10,086 nucleotides of DNA from an uncultured Verrucomicrobiota bacterium. GTDB taxonomy: Bacteria; Verrucomicrobiota; Verrucomicrobiia; Limisphaerales; JADLHS01. Under the pieces are notes generated by a model that saw nothing but the letters and a program-made list of their open reading frames with translations, had not been told where the DNA came from and did not search any database. Below are positions 1 to 6,577 of this stretch, one piece after another. Position numbers and translations under genes: made by a program. The stretch spans positions 1 to 10,086 of the forward strand of contig CALAYC010000122.1 of the NCBI GenBank assembly GCA_937894935.1. The letters run 5' to 3'. Within the stretch, counting starts at the first letter, position 1. The number at the start of each line of letters is the position of its first letter.

Positions 1-954
1 GCGCAACGGCTCGGTCGGGTCAACGTAACCTTCAATGACGAAGTCGGCGTTGGCGGGAACTTCGAGGTCGTTGGTCTCGCACTTCACCAGTTCCACGGAC
101 TTCTTGCGCAGATAACCGGCGAGGAGGAATTCATCCAGGCCATCCGGCAACGGCGCGGTCGCGGCAAAGGGAAACATGGGATCACCGCCGATGAAAATGC
201 TGACGGGCATGCGCGTGCCGGTTTCGTAGTAACGACGACCGTGCCGTGCGCCGACTTTCTGCAACTGCCAGTGCATGCCCGTGGTTTTGTCGTCGTAAAT
301 CTGGATGCGATACATGCCGACGTTGCGTTCGCCGGTGTCTGGATCTTTGGTGACGACGCAGGGCAGGGTAATGAAGCGTCCGCCGTCGAGCGGCCAGCAT
401 TTGAGGATCGGCAAATTAAGGAGTGTTGGTGGTGTTGGTGAAGTGGGGGGCAACTCGACCGGACCGGGTGAGGAGATAGGAGATGGGAGATGGGAGATGG
501 GTTTCTCCCCAACTGCAATCTGCGATTTGCCATCGGCGGCATCGAAGCGATGAATGACTTCTTTGCACGGGCCATCTTTGACGAGCTTCGGTTTGGCGTG
601 GCGGAGTTCAATCGCTGTGGAGAAAAGTTTGATAGCTTCTTTGAAGCTGGTCGGCGGCTTGGCTTTCATCAGCGAGCCCAGTTCGTTGGCGACTTCCTCG
701 ACTGAATTCGCACCCATGCTCATCGCCATGCGTTTCCACGAACCCATCGTGTTGATGGCGACTGGAAACGGTGATACCTGTCCGTTCACCGTAGGCTTCT
801 CGATGAGTAGCGCTTTGCCGCCGCCAGGAGATTTCATTTCGCGATTGGCGAGTTCGGTGATTTCGAGTTCGGTAGCGACGGGTTGAGAGATGCGTTTGAG
901 TTCGCCTGCCTGGTCGAGTGTATTGATGAAATCGCGAAAAGAATCGAAAGCCAT
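1..954 (-). CDS. ubiD: UbiD-family prFMN-dependent decarboxylase, N-terminal part (cut by left edge)
   Basis: The first 318 residues of a UbiD-type decarboxylase run off the left edge. The frame is open to base 1 and starts at ATG 954 (MAFDSFRDFINTLDQAGEL, a typical family beginning). UbiD enzymes decarboxylate aromatic or alpha,beta-unsaturated acids using prenylated FMN; the closest roles are ubiquinone or menaquinone synthesis. Family signatures visible are LPILKCWPLDGGRFITLP (181-198), the metal/prFMN segment RNVGMYR (N211 to R216, the spacing of the Asn and Arg in fungal Fdc1), TGMHW (H228), GGDP (257-260), APLPDGLDEFLLAGYLR (267-283) and VPANADFVIEG (E308). The catalytic glutamate pair lies beyond the edge. 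Residues 143-177 are a Pro/Ser-rich insertion where I expect only a short linker (separate entry). No Shine-Dalgarno precedes the ATG. The UbiD family call is secure; the exact substrate is not. Confidence 0.9.
   Translation of the reverse strand, partial: MAFDSFRDFINTLDQAGELKRISQPVATELEITELANREMKSPGGGKALLIEKPTVNGQVSPFPVAINTMGSWKRMAMSMGANSVEEVANELGSLMKAKPPTSFKEAIKLFSTAIELRHAKPKLVKDGPCKEVIHRFDAADGKSQIAVGEKPISHLPSPISSPGPVELPPTSPTPPTLLNLPILKCWPLDGGRFITLPCVVTKDPDTGERNVGMYRIQIYDDKTTGMHWQLQKVGARHGRRYYETGTRMPVSIFIGGDPMFPFAATAPLPDGLDEFLLAGYLRKKSVELVKCETNDLEVPANADFVIEGYVDPTEPLR
424..528 (-). repeat. In-frame low-complexity insertion in the UbiD gene built partly of 7-bp and 9-bp repeats
   Basis: On the plus strand 472-499 is four tandem heptamers (GGAGATA, then GGAGATG three times). 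514-534 is three degenerate heptamers (TGCAATC, TGCGATT, TGCCATC), and 423-440 is two copies of GTGTTGGTG. On the coding strand this becomes residues 143-177 (KSQIAVGEKP, then ISHLPSPISS, then a PTSPTPPT tail), between the conserved EVIHRFDAADG and LLNLPILKCWP blocks. The 105 nt length keeps the frame open. The boundaries are judged from memory of the family and may be off by several codons. The plus strand also has three GGG runs at 485-501 separated by AGAT, so local G-rich structure is possible. Confidence 0.75.
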
Positions 955-972
955 GCGCGGAAGTTAGCAAAG

Positions 973-1001
973 GCGATAGCGAGGCCAAGTTTTACTGGAA
1001 A
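973..1001 (-). promoter_or_regulatory. Weak sigma-70-like promoter candidate for the UbiD gene
   Basis: On the minus strand TTTCCA (1001-996, four of six matches to TTGACA) is followed after 17 bp by TATCGC (978-973, three of six matches to TATAAT). A transcript would start about a dozen bases before the ATG at 954, so the leader would be very short and without a Shine-Dalgarno. This is the best pair I found upstream of the gene, but chance matches of this quality are common. Confidence 0.22.
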
Positions 1002-1019
1002 TGGCGCAATTAATCCGCT

Positions 1020-1044
1020 GCGTGAGAGTCACGCGAAACGCGTG
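1020..1044. promoter_or_regulatory. Overlapping inverted repeats, possible operator or activator site
   Basis: Two perfect inverted repeats overlap: GCGTGA-GAG-TCACGC (1020-1034) and CACGCG-AAA-CGCGTG (1030-1044). Related half-sites follow: TGACGC at 1049 and 1062, and GCGTGA at 1074, the last within the symmetric CGTGAATCACACG (1075-1087). The cluster lies in the divergent intergenic region, about 60-115 bp upstream of the start expected from the sigma-54-like element. Enhancer-binding activators of sigma-54 usually bind at such distances. The symmetry is directly visible; the bound protein is unknown. Confidence 0.45.
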
Positions 1045-1108
1045 GAAATGACGCGTAAAATTGACGCCAAGGTGCGTGAATCACACGATTTCAGGCGGAA
1101 AACGATGC

Positions 1109-1124
1109 TGGCACTGGCAGTGCT
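1109..1124 (+). promoter_or_regulatory. Sigma-54 (RpoN)-like -24/-12 element upstream of the pseudopilin
   Basis: TGGCAC (1109-1114), five bases, then GTGCT (1120-1124) matches the RpoN consensus TGGCAC-N5-TTGCW at all but one position. The essential GG (1110-1111) and GC (1122-1123) have the required 10-bp spacing. Transcription would start near 1135, leaving a leader of about 80 nt before ATG 1218. Type IV pilin genes in several bacteria are RpoN-dependent, which makes this plausible. A caution is that the same bases form a palindrome, GCACTG-G-CAGTGC (1111-1123), which could instead be a repressor site. Confidence 0.4.
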
Positions 1125-1145
1125 AAAATAATTTTGCAAACGGGT

Positions 1146-1173
1146 TTGACAGCGCGATGCGATTTAATAGAGT
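1146..1173 (+). promoter_or_regulatory. Sigma-70-like promoter candidate for the pseudopilin gene
   Basis: A perfect -35 hexamer TTGACA (1146-1151) is followed after 16 bp by TAGAGT (1168-1173, four of six matches to TATAAT). The start would lie near 1180, about 38 nt before ATG 1218. It competes with the sigma-54-like element upstream, and both could be used. Confidence 0.45.
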
Positions 1174-1217
1174 GCGCGAACTGTTTACCCAGTAAAAAAC
1201 ACAAACCGAACAAAATT

Positions 1218-2057
1218 ATGAAACACACACGTAAACAACTTCGAGCCTTTACGCTCATCGAGCTGCTTGTCGTGATCGCGATCATCGCGATTCTGGCGGC
1301 GATGCTCCTGCCCGCGCTCGCGAAAGCGAAAGCCAAGGCGCAACGTATCAGTTGCACAAACAATCTGAAGCAGGTCGGTCTCGCATTCCGTATCTGGGCG
1401 ACCGATAATCAGGATCGGTATCCAATGAGTGTGGCGGGGCGTGAGGGTGGAGCAGCAGAAGCTATTGGCCGTGCTGCCAATGGGACTACGTTCGACGCTA
1501 ACATCCTTAAGGTAAATACGACATCCGGAGCATACATGAGCGGTGGCGGTGTTTTCTCAATGTTTGCCGTGCAATCAAATGAGCTGAATACGCCTAAAAT
1601 CCTGGCTTGTCCGTCTGACAGCATTACTCCGGGTTCAGTGTTCGGAAATTCTTCCGGCACTACGACTGGCTATTATCAAGATGCCCAAGGCAGTTATTTC
1701 GTGGGCGTGGATGCCAATGAAACGTCGCCGAGCATGTTCTTGGCTGGTGATTACAATTTGGGCACAGCTAATGGTGCAACAAAATTCACCCAACAGTGGG
1801 TTAGCGCGGGCACCAACGCTAACTGGGTGGCTACGACGGCCATCGGATGGCGTGATACATTGCATAACAAACAAGGTAACGTCGGTCTGGCTGATGGTAG
1901 CGTGCAAGGCTTCTCTTCGGCTGCATTGCGCACGGCTTTGAACAACACGGGTGACTACGGTCGCGCTAACAATGCCGGTTCGGCTGCCGCGTTCCAGACC
2001 ATTACCGGTTCGACTGGTACGGGTGTCAATCGCCTCCAGTTCCCGAAACTTGATTAA
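1218..2057 (+). CDS. Pseudopilin with N-terminal methylation leader and C-terminal H-x9-DG motif
   Basis: A 279-residue secreted pseudopilin of the type II secretion/type IV pilus class. The leader MKHTRKQLRA is followed by FTLIELLVVIAIIAILAAML. Prepilin peptidase should cut after A10, leaving F11 to be methylated and E15 as the conserved Glu+5. Residues 12-33 form the membrane helix and assembly spine. The CTNNLKQVGLAFRIWATDN block (46-64), ILACPSD (128-134) and H216-x9-D226-G227 are typical of the large Verrucomicrobia/Planctomycetes family. The ATG at 1218 was chosen because it gives a normal short leader; an in-frame ATG at 1134 would add 28 unrelated residues and overlap the promoter. 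There is no Shine-Dalgarno, only an A-rich leader. The gene is monocistronic, ending in a strong terminator. The specific role (fibre subunit, secretion or surface protein) cannot be told from sequence, and no pilus assembly genes are nearby. Confidence 0.92.
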   Translation: MKHTRKQLRAFTLIELLVVIAIIAILAAMLLPALAKAKAKAQRISCTNNLKQVGLAFRIWATDNQDRYPMSVAGREGGAAEAIGRAANGTTFDANILKVNTTSGAYMSGGGVFSMFAVQSNELNTPKILACPSDSITPGSVFGNSSGTTTGYYQDAQGSYFVGVDANETSPSMFLAGDYNLGTANGATKFTQQWVSAGTNANWVATTAIGWRDTLHNKQGNVGLADGSVQGFSSAALRTALNNTGDYGRANNAGSAAAFQTITGSTGTGVNRLQFPKLD

Positions 2058-2076
2058 TAAATCGGCTTCGTAATTC

Positions 2077-2113
2077 AAGCACGGCACCCTTTTAGGTGCC
2101 GTGCTTCTTTTTT
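2077..2113 (+). terminator. Intrinsic terminator of the pseudopilin gene
   Basis: A perfect 12-bp stem (AAGCACGGCACC at 2077-2088 pairing with GGTGCCGTGCTT at 2095-2106) has a 6-nt loop, CTTTTA. It is followed by C and TTTTTT (2108-2113). It starts 19 bp after the stop codon and isolates the pseudopilin from the next gene. Confidence 0.95.
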
Positions 2114-2138
2114 GAGGGCGATTGTACGGCAAGGGTTT

Positions 2139-2143
2139 AGGAG
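2139..2143 (+). promoter_or_regulatory. Ribosome binding site of the beta-propeller gene
   Basis: AGGAG sits 9 nt before ATG 2153 and fixes that start. It is the only clear Shine-Dalgarno I find at a gene start in the window. No convincing promoter hexamers are visible between the terminator and this site. Confidence 0.75.
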
Positions 2144-2152
2144 CAAATTGCG

Positions 2153-3418
2153 ATGAAATCGCCCTTATTCCTGTTTTATTTCGGCCTTGCGCTGGCTGCT
2201 CCTTGCTCAATGGCGGGATGGCAGGATTTTAGAGGCGAACGACAAAGTGGAACAACGCAGGCAGATATTCCTATTCGGTGGAGCTTGTCGGAAAATATAA
2301 AATGGCGGGTTGAAATCCCCCATAAAGGCTGGTCCACGCCGGTGGTTTACAATGGGCAAATCTGGTTAACCACAGCAACTGAAGAAGGGCACGATTTTTA
2401 CGCGTTGTGTATTGACGCAGCTTCCGGGAAATCGCTTTTCAATGAGCGGATTTTCCATTGTGAAACGCCCGAGCCGCTGGGTAATCGTTTGAATGGTTAC
2501 GCGTCGCCATCGGCGGTGATCGAAACCGGACGCGTTTATGTTCATTTCGGGAGTTACGGTACGGCGGCGATTGATACCGCGACTTTCAAAGTGATTTGGA
2601 AACGAGAGGATTTGCCGTGTCGCCATTTTCGTGGTCCGGGTTCGTCGCCGATTCTTTTCGAAAATCTATTAATCCTCACGATGGACGGCGTGGACGTGCA
2701 ATACGTCGTGGCGCTGGATAAGCACACCGGAGAAACCATTTGGAAAACGGATCGCACGGCCAATTGGAATGATTTGGAAGCGGACGGAAAACCGCGCGCG
2801 GGCGGCGACTTTCGAAAAGCATACTCGACGCCCCTGGTTGTTGAATTTGCCGGGCGCAAACAAATGCTCTCAGTCGGATCAAAAGCCGCCTACAGCTACG
2901 ATCCTGTGACCGGGCGTGAAATCTGGAAAGTAAATCACAATGGTTTTTCCGGCGCGTCACGACCGGTCTTCGACGGCACGAACGCATTTATTGCTACCGG
3001 TCACGGCAATGGCGAAATGATTTGCGTGCGCGTGGATGGCGCAGGCGATGTGACGGATACGCATGTTATCTGGCGAAATAATCGCGGGTTTCCGCGCATG
3101 CCGTCGCCGGTATTGGTCAACGGGCTGTTGTTTATGGTAAGCGACAGCGGAATAGCTTCGTGTTTGGATGCAGCGACGGGCGAACAACAGTGGCAGGAAC
3201 GATTAGGCGGTGATTATTCCGCTTCGCTGCTCTGTGCTGGCGATCGGGTTTATGCGTTTGGTCAGGATGGCAAAACCACTGTTTTCAAAGCCGCGCGCAC
3301 ATATCAGGTCTTAGCGACCAATCATCTGCCTGGCGGATTTATGGCGTCACCGGCAGTGGATGGAAATGCGCTGATTTTGCGAACAAAAACGCATTTATAT
3401 CGCATCGAAAATCGTTGA
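2153..3418 (+). CDS. Exported PQQ-like beta-propeller repeat protein
   Basis: A 421-residue protein with a cleavable signal peptide. MKSPLFLFYFGLALAAPCSMA has a hydrophobic core at 5-17 and likely cleavage after A21, so the mature protein begins GWQDFRGERQSGT. The mature part is a chain of beta-propeller blades of the PQQ-like type. Each blade carries the D-x-x-T/S-G-x-x-x-W kind of turn: CIDAASGKSLF (86-96), IDTATFKVIWK (140-150), LDKHTGETIWK (188-198), YDPVTGREIWK (249-259) and LDAATGEQQWQ (338-348). The opening WQDFRG and the whole architecture match secreted outer-membrane-biogenesis-protein-BamB-like or PQQ-binding-like proteins common in Planctomycetes and Verrucomicrobia. I see no catalytic dehydrogenase signature, so a binding or scaffold role in the periplasm or at the surface is more likely than alcohol oxidation. 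The gene ends 11 bp before a convergent gene, with no clear terminator between them. Confidence 0.88.
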   Translation: MKSPLFLFYFGLALAAPCSMAGWQDFRGERQSGTTQADIPIRWSLSENIKWRVEIPHKGWSTPVVYNGQIWLTTATEEGHDFYALCIDAASGKSLFNERIFHCETPEPLGNRLNGYASPSAVIETGRVYVHFGSYGTAAIDTATFKVIWKREDLPCRHFRGPGSSPILFENLLILTMDGVDVQYVVALDKHTGETIWKTDRTANWNDLEADGKPRAGGDFRKAYSTPLVVEFAGRKQMLSVGSKAAYSYDPVTGREIWKVNHNGFSGASRPVFDGTNAFIATGHGNGEMICVRVDGAGDVTDTHVIWRNNRGFPRMPSPVLVNGLLFMVSDSGIASCLDAATGEQQWQERLGGDYSASLLCAGDRVYAFGQDGKTTVFKAARTYQVLATNHLPGGFMASPAVDGNALILRTKTHLYRIENR

Positions 3419-3429
3419 ACGAAGCGAGT

Positions 3430-4230
3430 TCAGTTCAGCTTCAGTTCGACGACGAGCGGCAAATGGTCGGACGCTTCCGAATGCGGTATCCACGCGCGTA
3501 ACGGCTCGCACCAGTTTCCTTTCGAGAGCCAGATGTAATCAATTCGCTTTGTCGGTGTTCGCACTGGGAAAGTAAATCCGTCGCCTATACCGGCCTGCGC
3601 CCAGGCATCATTGAACGTTTCTGACAACCGCCGATAGACACGATTCGATGGAACGTCGTTGAAGTCGCCGCACAGGATGACCGGACGTTTTGCATCGGCG
3701 ACGATTTTTTCAATTTCACCCACATTAAGCCAACGCTCGGAATCGTCGCCGCGATAATCAATATGCGTGTTGAGAAAAACCATTTCGCGACCGTGCACAT
3801 CGAGAACCAGTTGCAACACACCGCGCTGTTCACCGGCGCGCAACATCTGATAATGATGATTCGCCCAACGTTTCAGCGGAAAGCGGGTCAGCACGGCGTT
3901 GCCATACTCGCCACCTTGAAAATGGAAATTGTTGCTGAATACTGCGGTCATCCCGGTGAGCGCTGCTAACTCTGCCGGTAAATCGCGGCGATCCGTGCGA
4001 GCGACGCCTTTATCCACTTCCTGCAAGGCCACAAGGTCGGCGCGCTGCGCTTTGATCAGCTCAGCAATGCGCGGTAAATCCACGCGGCCATCGAGTCCTT
4101 CGCCATGGTGAATGTTGTAGGTCATGACGCGAATCAGCGGCGGCTGTCGATCACTTCGATTTTTACCCGAATGACTGCAACCGAGGAGCAGAAGGACGAC
4201 AAGAAAACAAGAGATTCGATTGATACTCAT
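3430..4230 (-). CDS. Endonuclease/exonuclease/phosphatase-fold lipoprotein
   Basis: A 266-residue member of the EEP superfamily (DNase I, sphingomyelinase and inositol-phosphatase fold) with a lipoprotein signal. The hydrophobic run 9-17 ends in the lipobox LLGC with C18 as lipidation site, so the enzyme is tethered outside the cytoplasm. All fold motifs are present: MTYNIHHGEG (N39), LQEVD (metal ligand E71), GGEYGNAVLTR (106-116), NTHID (general H156), GDFND (D189, N191), RIDYIW (D231) and SDHLPL (D255, catalytic H256). The enzyme should be an active, metal-dependent phosphodiesterase or phosphomonoesterase. Its substrate cannot be read from these residues. It starts 16 bp after the App1-type gene without a Shine-Dalgarno, consistent with being last in an operon. 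The lipid-enzyme context favours a phospholipid or phosphoinositide-like substrate over nucleic acid, but this is inference. Confidence 0.9.
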   Translation of the reverse strand: MSINRISCFLVVLLLLGCSHSGKNRSDRQPPLIRVMTYNIHHGEGLDGRVDLPRIAELIKAQRADLVALQEVDKGVARTDRRDLPAELAALTGMTAVFSNNFHFQGGEYGNAVLTRFPLKRWANHHYQMLRAGEQRGVLQLVLDVHGREMVFLNTHIDYRGDDSERWLNVGEIEKIVADAKRPVILCGDFNDVPSNRVYRRLSETFNDAWAQAGIGDGFTFPVRTPTKRIDYIWLSKGNWCEPLRAWIPHSEASDHLPLVVELKLN

Positions 4231-4246
4231 AAAACGAAGCAGGATT

Positions 4247-5371
4247 TTATTTCTGAGGGGCTGCCTGCGGTGGTTCGCTGAAAATTTCCCATTGTTCCGG
4301 CGGCAAATCGCGGAAAGCCTTTCGATACCGCTCTGATTCCGGTGACTCTTCCGTTACATCGCGAATGTAGATTTTCAAAATCTGCTGCGGAAACTTTCGC
4401 GCTAATGCGCCATAAACCTCCGGGTCGCGCTCGCCGGAATCACCAATCAGAATAAATTTTCGATTGGGAAATTGTCGCAAGAACGGTTCGATGACGCCGA
4501 TTTTGTACCGCTCAGGATCGGCGAACAGGCTGAAGAAACTGCGATCTTTCCAGCGAAATTGTTTCAGTTCAAATGTGCCGGGCGGAAAATGATGCGCGGC
4601 GGTAAACATCGCCAGCGGTTCGTAAAGTTGCCACGGGCTGGCGGAGATGTAATGAAACGTTGCCTGATGGATTTGCGCCAGTTGCTGATAAAACTCCGGC
4701 ATGCCAGGTACGACCTGAAATTCGCGCAGAAACGTATTTCGCAACGTGGCGCGTTTGTCGCGCACTTCGGTAATCTTGATGGTGTCGTCAATGTCCGAAA
4801 TAACGCTGACACCTTCGTTTTCCAGCGGAAAGATTCGGGCAGCAAATTGTCGGTCATCGCCATCCGGCAACACTGCGGCGAATTCATTTGTTTCATTCGC
4901 AGTAAACAGAATTTCGCCGGAAAATCGTCCATTGCTGCCGGAGCGACCGACGAAAAACACATTTGGGCCGAAGCGAACGTAAACATTTTTGCGACGTTCA
5001 TTATCCACGAGAAAGAGTCGCGCGCGGTTTGTAAAGATTGCGTTTTCTTCGGGCGTGAGTTGGTCAGAGCGTAATTCCACTGCGCGACGAAACGCTCCAA
5101 TCAGCAGTCGCCAGTTTTCCACTTCGAAGACGCGCCCGCGAATCGTCGCGCGCCAAAGATTCGTTTCGCCCGGCACACGCTGCGCGACGCTCGGATAAAA
5201 CACAATGTCCTCGTCGGACTTCAGATTGGTTTCCTGCGCCCGCATGTGTTGAAAAGAATTCGAGAACATCGTCGCTGCAACCATCAACCATGCCCATGTC
5301 CTGCATTGCCGCAGGCGCGCCGCGATGCAACTCCAGCCGCTCGGCGCGTTGATGGAGCGGGTGTTTTTCAT
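4247..5371 (-). CDS. App1-type phosphatidate phosphatase-like protein (DUF2183)
   Basis: A 374-residue protein whose C-terminal half is the App1/DUF2183 HAD-like catalytic domain. In yeast App1 this domain dephosphorylates phosphatidate to diacylglycerol. Visible motifs are SDIDDTIKITEV (192-203; D193 as nucleophile and D195 as acid, the DxDxT signature), SASPW (243-247), FRWKDRSFF (272-280, lysine K275) and IGDSGERDPEVYG (309-321, D311 and D316). The N-terminal half (about 75-185) looks like the beta-rich region that precedes this domain. The start is set at ATG 5371, whose ATGA overlaps the stop codon of the upstream glycosyltransferase; a TTG at 5398 is in frame but less likely. Residues 20-45 are basic then hydrophobic (RLRQCRTWAWLMVAATMF) and end in HMRAQE, suggesting a signal peptide or anchor with an unusually long basic n-region. 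Lipid phosphatase activity is inferred from the family. Confidence 0.88.
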   Translation of the reverse strand: MKNTRSINAPSGWSCIAARLRQCRTWAWLMVAATMFSNSFQHMRAQETNLKSDEDIVFYPSVAQRVPGETNLWRATIRGRVFEVENWRLLIGAFRRAVELRSDQLTPEENAIFTNRARLFLVDNERRKNVYVRFGPNVFFVGRSGSNGRFSGEILFTANETNEFAAVLPDGDDRQFAARIFPLENEGVSVISDIDDTIKITEVRDKRATLRNTFLREFQVVPGMPEFYQQLAQIHQATFHYISASPWQLYEPLAMFTAAHHFPPGTFELKQFRWKDRSFFSLFADPERYKIGVIEPFLRQFPNRKFILIGDSGERDPEVYGALARKFPQQILKIYIRDVTEESPESERYRKAFRDLPPEQWEIFSEPPQAAPQK

Positions 5372-6483
5372 GACATGCGGCGCAAAACTTCTCGGCAAAC
5401 TGCGTCCGCTGATTTTATGCGACCCAATGCTTTGGCTGCTTTGGCCATCGCAGTCAGTTTGGTTGAACCCAGCAGTTGTTCGACGCGAAACGGCAAATCT
5501 TCGACGCGATTCACCTTGGCCGCTGCGCCGCGTTCGAGCAGGAAATCGCTGTTCGCCGCTTCCTGGCCGGGAATCGGGTCGAGAATGAAAAGTGGTTTGC
5601 CCAATGCCAGCGCTTCGGATGACGTCAATCCGCCTGGCTTCGTCAGAATCAGATTCGCGATCGTCATCAACTCGTGCATGTTCGCGGCGAAACCCATTAC
5701 TCGGGTCGGGTGTTTGCGATCCTGCGCCGCCAGTTTGGCGCGTAATTCTTCATTCCGACCACACACTACCACAGTTTGAAATTCCCGATTCACCTGATCC
5801 AACGCGGCCAGAATTTTTCCGACCGGTCCCATGCCGAAGCCGCCACCGAGCACCAGCAACGTCGGTAGATCGTCACGCAAACCCATCGCTTTGCGGGTCG
5901 CGCGCGCGTCAATCTGTTGAGCAAATTTCGCTGCAATGGGAATTCCGGTGACGACGACGTGATCCGCTTTGGCGCCGCGGGCGACGAGTCGCGCCTTGGT
6001 TTCTTCCGCCGCGACGCAGTACAAATCCACTTCCGCATCCATCCACAGTGCATGCGCTTCAAAATCTGTGACTACGCTGACGATGAATGGCTTTGAGGTT
6101 TTCTGTTTACGTCGGATTTTTCCTAATGCTTCGACCGGTTCGTAGTGCGTGCAGAGCACAACGTCGGGATTGAAGTCTGCAACGTGCTTCGCAAAGCGGG
6201 AACGGGCGCGACTCGGAAAAAGTGCTTTAATACGATTTAACTGTTGCGCGACTTCAGGATCATCCGTCTTGGCGAAAATCATGCCCCAAAGTTCCGGCGC
6301 GCGTTCGACCAGTTTGACGTAACCGTCCGCATGAATCTTGCGATGCAGCGGGGAGAAGAATTTCACGAGGTCCAGGCGTTCCACGCCGTCATCGGGGCGG
6401 AGCGTTTTCCACGCTTCTTCCAACGCTGCTGCTGCCGCGAGATGTCCACCTCCGGCCGTTTCCGTCGCAATCAAGATTTTCAC
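5368..6483 (-). CDS. MGDG-synthase/UgtP-type diacylglycerol glycosyltransferase (GT28)
   Basis: A 371-residue GT-B glycosyltransferase of family 28, similar to plant MGDG synthase and Bacillus UgtP, which transfer galactose or glucose from UDP-sugar to diacylglycerol at the inner membrane face. The N-terminal domain shows MKILIATETAGGGH (GGGH 11-14) and FIVSVVTDFEAHALW (133-147, with H144). The C-terminal donor domain shows VVTGIPI (177-183), LGGGFGMGPVG (212-222), VVVCGRN (238-244), VMGFAANM (262-269), TKPGGLTSSEAL (281-292) and DPIPGQE (302-308). The GTG at 6483 is taken as start because the family begins exactly here. A GGAAGG lies 12 nt upstream (6501-6496), inside a small hairpin (6497-6511). 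The gene is 94 bp downstream of the TrhO-RluA stop and overlaps the phosphatase gene by ATGA, implying translational coupling. The sugar used and the acceptor are not certain; MurG is excluded because the N-terminal GGGH and VTDF motifs are MGDG-type. Confidence 0.9.
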   Translation of the reverse strand: MKILIATETAGGGHLAAAAALEEAWKTLRPDDGVERLDLVKFFSPLHRKIHADGYVKLVERAPELWGMIFAKTDDPEVAQQLNRIKALFPSRARSRFAKHVADFNPDVVLCTHYEPVEALGKIRRKQKTSKPFIVSVVTDFEAHALWMDAEVDLYCVAAEETKARLVARGAKADHVVVTGIPIAAKFAQQIDARATRKAMGLRDDLPTLLVLGGGFGMGPVGKILAALDQVNREFQTVVVCGRNEELRAKLAAQDRKHPTRVMGFAANMHELMTIANLILTKPGGLTSSEALALGKPLFILDPIPGQEAANSDFLLERGAAAKVNRVEDLPFRVEQLLGSTKLTAMAKAAKALGRIKSADAVCREVLRRMS

Positions 6484-6577
6484 ACGTGCAGGCTGCCTTC
6501 CGCTTGGGAAGTTGCCGGAACCGATGCGTGATTTGAAAGCGGAAACTGGTTTGAGCGATACCTCGTTACGCGCAGAT

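Noticed and set aside
608..988. Minus-strand open frame of 126 codons overlapping the UbiD gene
   Set aside because: It is an out-of-frame shadow of the UbiD reading frame, rich in Arg, Ser and His, with no conserved motif.
1134..1217. Upstream in-frame extension of the pseudopilin from ATG 1134
   Set aside because: It adds 28 residues unlike any prepilin leader and would overlap the sigma-70-like promoter; ATG 1218 gives a normal 10-residue leader before FTLIE.
3416..3432. Possible bidirectional terminator between the convergent beta-propeller and EEP genes (TGAAC/GTTCA)
   Set aside because: The stem is only 5 bp with a 7-nt loop and no T-run on either strand.
4472..5074. Plus-strand open frame of 200 codons
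   Set aside because: It lies wholly antisense to the App1-type gene, has no family motif or ribosome site, and is explained by the codon bias of the real gene.
5372..5398. TTG 5398 as start of the App1-type gene
   Set aside because: It would create a longer overlap with the glycosyltransferase gene; ATG 5371 gives the common ATGA coupling and loses no recognisable domain.
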